From NCBI GenBank assembly GCA_916048095.2, contig OU696571.1, positions 745,001-809,000 on the forward strand: a stretch of DNA of 64,000 nucleotides, in the 5' to 3' direction. A program made the position numbers and the translations under genes. Positions 60,976 through 64,000 of this stretch are shown here, piece after piece. Below the pieces are notes generated by a model. That model was not told the DNA's origin. It did no database searches and worked only from the letters and a program-made list of their open reading frames with translations. The stretch is from Sacculina carcini (Eukaryota; Arthropoda; Thecostraca; Sacculinidae). Numbering within the stretch: position 1 is the stretch's first letter; every line of letters begins with the position of its first letter.

Positions 60976-61284
60976 TGTGAGACAAGAGTTTGGCGTTTCA
61001 GTCTTGGCGTAATTTGGCAACATTGTCTTTATGATGCGGATCCAAACGTTGCGAGCATGTTACGTGATGTGTAGTTATTGTGCAATGGTATGTGTTTGTT
61101 GTCCAAGTTGTATGCTGTTCAATTAGTTCGATATTGTATGTTCCCATTCTATTTCTATTCATGAACTCAATTCGTTATTGTTAATCGCTGGGTGTTTACG
61201 TTTCCTATTTACAGGTCTTGTAACTTATCCGATATTCTCGTTACTAATACAGCGTTGGAGCGGGCCGCTGTGTTCCTTATGACA
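60976..61284 (+). repeat. 3' LTR of the Gypsy element
   Basis: 309 bp, same as the 5' LTR by eye; followed by CTTG. Confidence 0.95.
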
Positions 61285-61495
61285 CTTGAATAATACACCC
61301 GTAATATTTTCCCTAGTATAGTATCTTTTAAAAATGGAAATTTTCGCTTAATATTGGATAAGTTCAAACATTGTCCATCAAAATTTGAATTGTACATTAA
61401 AACATTTAACTACAAGATGCCCAAGTCATGTGATGTGCACATTAATTTAAATCACACTATAATTAAGCCGAAACATTAATAAATGTTGCATTTAC

Positions 61496-61610
61496 TGTTC
61501 TAATTGTCTTTGATATGATATTATCCAGGTAATATATGTTAGATTGGTCTGGTATTGTTCGTAACAATGCTGGTATTCCAAATCTTGCACCAACACTATC
61601 TCACCGTCTT
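61496..61610 (-). CDS. CTLD gene exon 1, U5
   Basis: 115 nt, open, peptide as in U4. The Gypsy insertion lengthens the intron to exon 2 (53733) to about 7.8 kb. Confidence 0.55.
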
Positions 61611-61974
61611 CTGGAATTGAAGAAATAGATGAAAACAAATTTGTATTTGCATAAGTCATGCCCCTGGCTCGCTGCTCCTTCAATTGCCTTCACCCGGCAA
61701 TTACGGTCTCATTGTGCGTGTGTGTGTGTGTGTCTGTGTGTATGTGTGTGTGTGTCTGTGTGTATGTGTGTGTGTGTCGACAAATTTTCCATGTGCTGGC
61801 TATATCCGAGCCCGTGCTAAACCGCCAGGATCAAGTGTTCTAGCGCCTCAACTAATGCATCTGGGCGGTGTGCTGCGTATGAAGCATGGATACATATCAC
61901 TGCGAGGATGTCACGTGACTCAGGTCAGGCCAGGTCATGACACACGTTTGCCAGTGACATTTAATCGTACCATG

Positions 61975-61975
61975 T

Positions 61976-62067
<92 letters not shown>
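61975..62067. repeat. CA microsatellite upstream of exon 1, U5
   Basis: About 90 bp CA tract; its length varies from about 24 to 134 bp among units. Confidence 0.95.
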
Positions 62068-62071
<4 letters not shown>

Positions 62072-62740
62072 CAACTTAGCGCTGGCAAAGCTGTAGTTAC
62101 GCAGCCTGTGTGTGTGTGTGTCGTATGATGAATGAGTCGAGTATTGTGCTGGCCTCTTATTATCGGACAAATGGCCACCTCAATCACTCGTCTTCGGCAC
62201 TGATAATCACCTTATCTGTGTCATTTTCAGGTCTGAATAAGTTTCCTCCATTCACAAGAGACGGGATGAACAGAGAATGAAAGAGAGTGTGTGTGTGTGT
62301 GTGGAAGAGATAGTCATGTGTCGAAATATACTTGAAAAACTAACAAACACAAACGCTCACATTTAGTTAACATATATAATTATCTTATTAACTATAATAT
62401 TACTTATTAATTATATTCTTATATTCTTATTATCTTATTAGATTATAATATAAATATTAACATTATTAATTATCTCCAATTATGGGAATTTAGTGCCAAA
62501 TTTGGTAGATAAATTAATTGATTGTGAATATTTTCGTATAAATTCGCGCATCTTACCGAGTTTATTTTTATTACTATCAACACTCTCTAAGTCAGTGGTT
62601 CGTGACTTGTGAGCTACCTGACTGGTGACTCACGTGTGGTGTCTTATTAAGCCTACGAGTATGTGTGTGTGTGTGTGTGTGTGCGTGCAGGTGTATGTGT
62701 GAGAACCAACTTCATAAAGTCGCATATCAAGTCTGTGGGC

Positions 62741-63310
62741 GTTGGTGGTGTCGTGTCAGTGGTGGTGTGTCAGTGGTGTCGTGTCAGTGGTGTCGTGTCA
62801 GTGGTGTCGTGTCAGTGGTGGCGTGTTAGTGGTGGTGTGTCAGTGGTGTCGTGTCAGTGGTAGTGTGTTAGTGGTGGTGTGTTAGTGGTGTCGTGTGTCA
62901 GTGGTGTTGTGTCAGTGGTAGTGTGTTAGTGGTGGTGTGTTAGTGGTGTCGTGTCAGTGGTGTTGTGTTAGTGGTGGAGTGTGTTAGTAGTGGCGTGTCA
63001 GTGGTGTTGTGTTAGTGGTAGTGTATCAGTGGTAGTGTGTTAGTGGTGGTGTTAATGGTGGTGTGTTAGTGGTGTCGTGTCAGTGGTGGTGTGTTAGTGG
63101 TGTCGTGTCAGTGGTAGTGTGTTAGTGGTGGTGTGTTAGTGGTGTCGTGTGTCAGTGGTGTTGTGTTAGTGGTAGTGTGCCAGTGGTGGAGTGTGTTAGT
63201 AGTGGCGTGTTAGTGGTGGTGTGTCAGTGGTGTCGTGTCAGTGGTGGTGTGTTAGTGGTGTCGTGTGTTAGTGGTATTGTGCCAGTGGTGGAGTGTTAGT
63301 GTTGTCGTGT
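62741..63310. repeat. 14-bp G/T-rich satellite, U5, left block
   Basis: Variant order matches U1 and U4. Confidence 0.93.
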
Positions 63311-64000
63311 TAATAATAATAATAATAATAATAGCATTTATTGCAATCGCAACATAATAGGCGCTTTTCATTGCAATAATCAACACACACAAAAAAAAGA
63401 ATAAAAAAGAAAGAAAAGAAGAGACACAAATTTATAGACAGATAGGAAGCAATTTTTCAAAAGAGTTTCCAGGCAAAATAATTAAGTCTTCTGTGTCCCG
63501 CATCAGTATTCGTCCTCGGAATTGATATTGTGTTCGTATGACGTAGGATATTCGACTGGAGATTGCGTTATACGAATACGTTATATGTGGATTGTACGGT
63601 ATAGCTGTGCTGGTCGCTGCGTTTTGAAGATCATAGATAGAAGTCGTTTTCTATTGTTCGTGATGAGTTGTTCAAAGGTCGGCAATTGTAGTAATTCGTA
63701 TGCTGATGAAATGTGGTCGTATTTCCTCTTGTTAGATAGGATTCGGGCGCAAAAATTCAGTATTCGTTGTAGTCGTCGAAGCTGCGTGATTCCGGCTGTT
63801 CCATACACCGTACTACAAAATGACAATATCGATAGTATGAATGCGTTGATCATGGTGCGGTGTGTGAATTCAGGCAGACTCGACTTCGCATGGTTGATGC
63901 ATAACAAAATGCCAGTAGATTTTCTCACTAGTTGGTCTATGTGTTGGTTGAACTGTAGGTGCTTGTCAAGCTGCATGCCCAATACTTTCATTGATGTTTG
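63311..64000 (-). mobile_element. 5'-truncated LINE, U5, cut by window edge
   Basis: 3' tail and the C-terminal part of the RT frame. An insertion of about a dozen bases near 63566-63590, containing a local TACG-type duplication, shifts the frame relative to the other units. Confidence 0.85.

Larger units (their letters stand above)
56305..61284 (+). mobile_element. Ty3/Gypsy LTR retrotransposon, looks whole
   Basis: A 4980-bp element bounded by two 309-bp LTRs (TGTGAGAC ... TTATGACA) that look identical by eye. It is flanked by the 4-bp duplication CTTG (56301-56304 and 61285-61288). A purine tract (AAGGGGGAG, 60963-60971) lies just before the 3' LTR; no primer-binding site was recognised with confidence. 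No break is seen in its reading frame. Identical LTRs and four empty sites in sister units point to a very young insertion. It lies in the intron between exons 1 and 2 of the U5 lectin gene, on the opposite strand. No envelope gene is seen. Confidence 0.95.
49104..64000 (-). repeat. Tandem array unit U5 (CTLD gene, type B), cut by window edge
   Basis: Contains an expanded 26-bp satellite, the short MITE-1 and a Gypsy insertion in the intron between exons 1 and 2. The LINE is cut at 64000. Confidence 0.9.

Overview
The window is animal nuclear DNA: spliced exons with GT-AG sites, fibronectin III and C-type-lectin-like (CTLD) domains, a THAP-like exon, a tRNA-derived SINE, CR1/Jockey-type LINEs, hAT-type elements, a Ty3/Gypsy element and many micro- and minisatellites. 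A marine invertebrate, perhaps a mollusc, is the best guess. That is an inference from style; no sequence here identifies the species.

Layout. (1) 1-5840 is mostly single-copy: two minus-strand FN3 exons (94-315, 1125-1378) running off the left edge, a SINE (about 1978-2290), a THAP-like exon (3372-3563), a LINE fragment, and a short plus-strand CTLD exon (5446-5712). (2) From about 5841 to the right edge the DNA is a head-to-tail tandem array of at least five large units: U1 5841-17267, U2 17268-27925, U3 27926-37670, U4 37671-49103, U5 49104 to beyond 64000. Every junction lies at a 26-bp satellite.

Each unit carries, left to right: the 26-bp satellite; a 429-nt terminal CTLD exon on the minus strand; a long TG/CA tract at its splice acceptor; a 266-bp hAT-like MITE; a plus-strand open frame weakly resembling AIG1/FAR-17a membrane proteins; minus-strand exon 2 (145 nt); a 9/10-bp satellite; a second MITE copy in inverted orientation; minus-strand exon 1 (115 nt); and a G/T-rich 14-bp satellite interrupted by a 5'-truncated LINE. 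The three minus-strand exons are phase-compatible (115 nt ending phase 2, 145 nt ending phase 0, 429 nt with stop) and would encode a protein of at least 228 residues with a non-canonical CTLD at its C terminus. The first, probably signal-peptide, exon was not found.

All five CTLD exons are open and exactly 429 nt. They fall into types A (U1, U3) and B (U2, U4, U5). Differences between close copies are clustered and nearly all change amino acids, in two short patches near the CTLD C terminus. This is the most interesting signal in the window. Nested insertions give a relative history: LINE and MITEs before amplification, a 1.6-kb hAT-like insertion shared only by U1 and U4, and last a Gypsy element in U5 (56305-61284) with two LTRs that look identical and four uninterrupted empty sites in the sister units.
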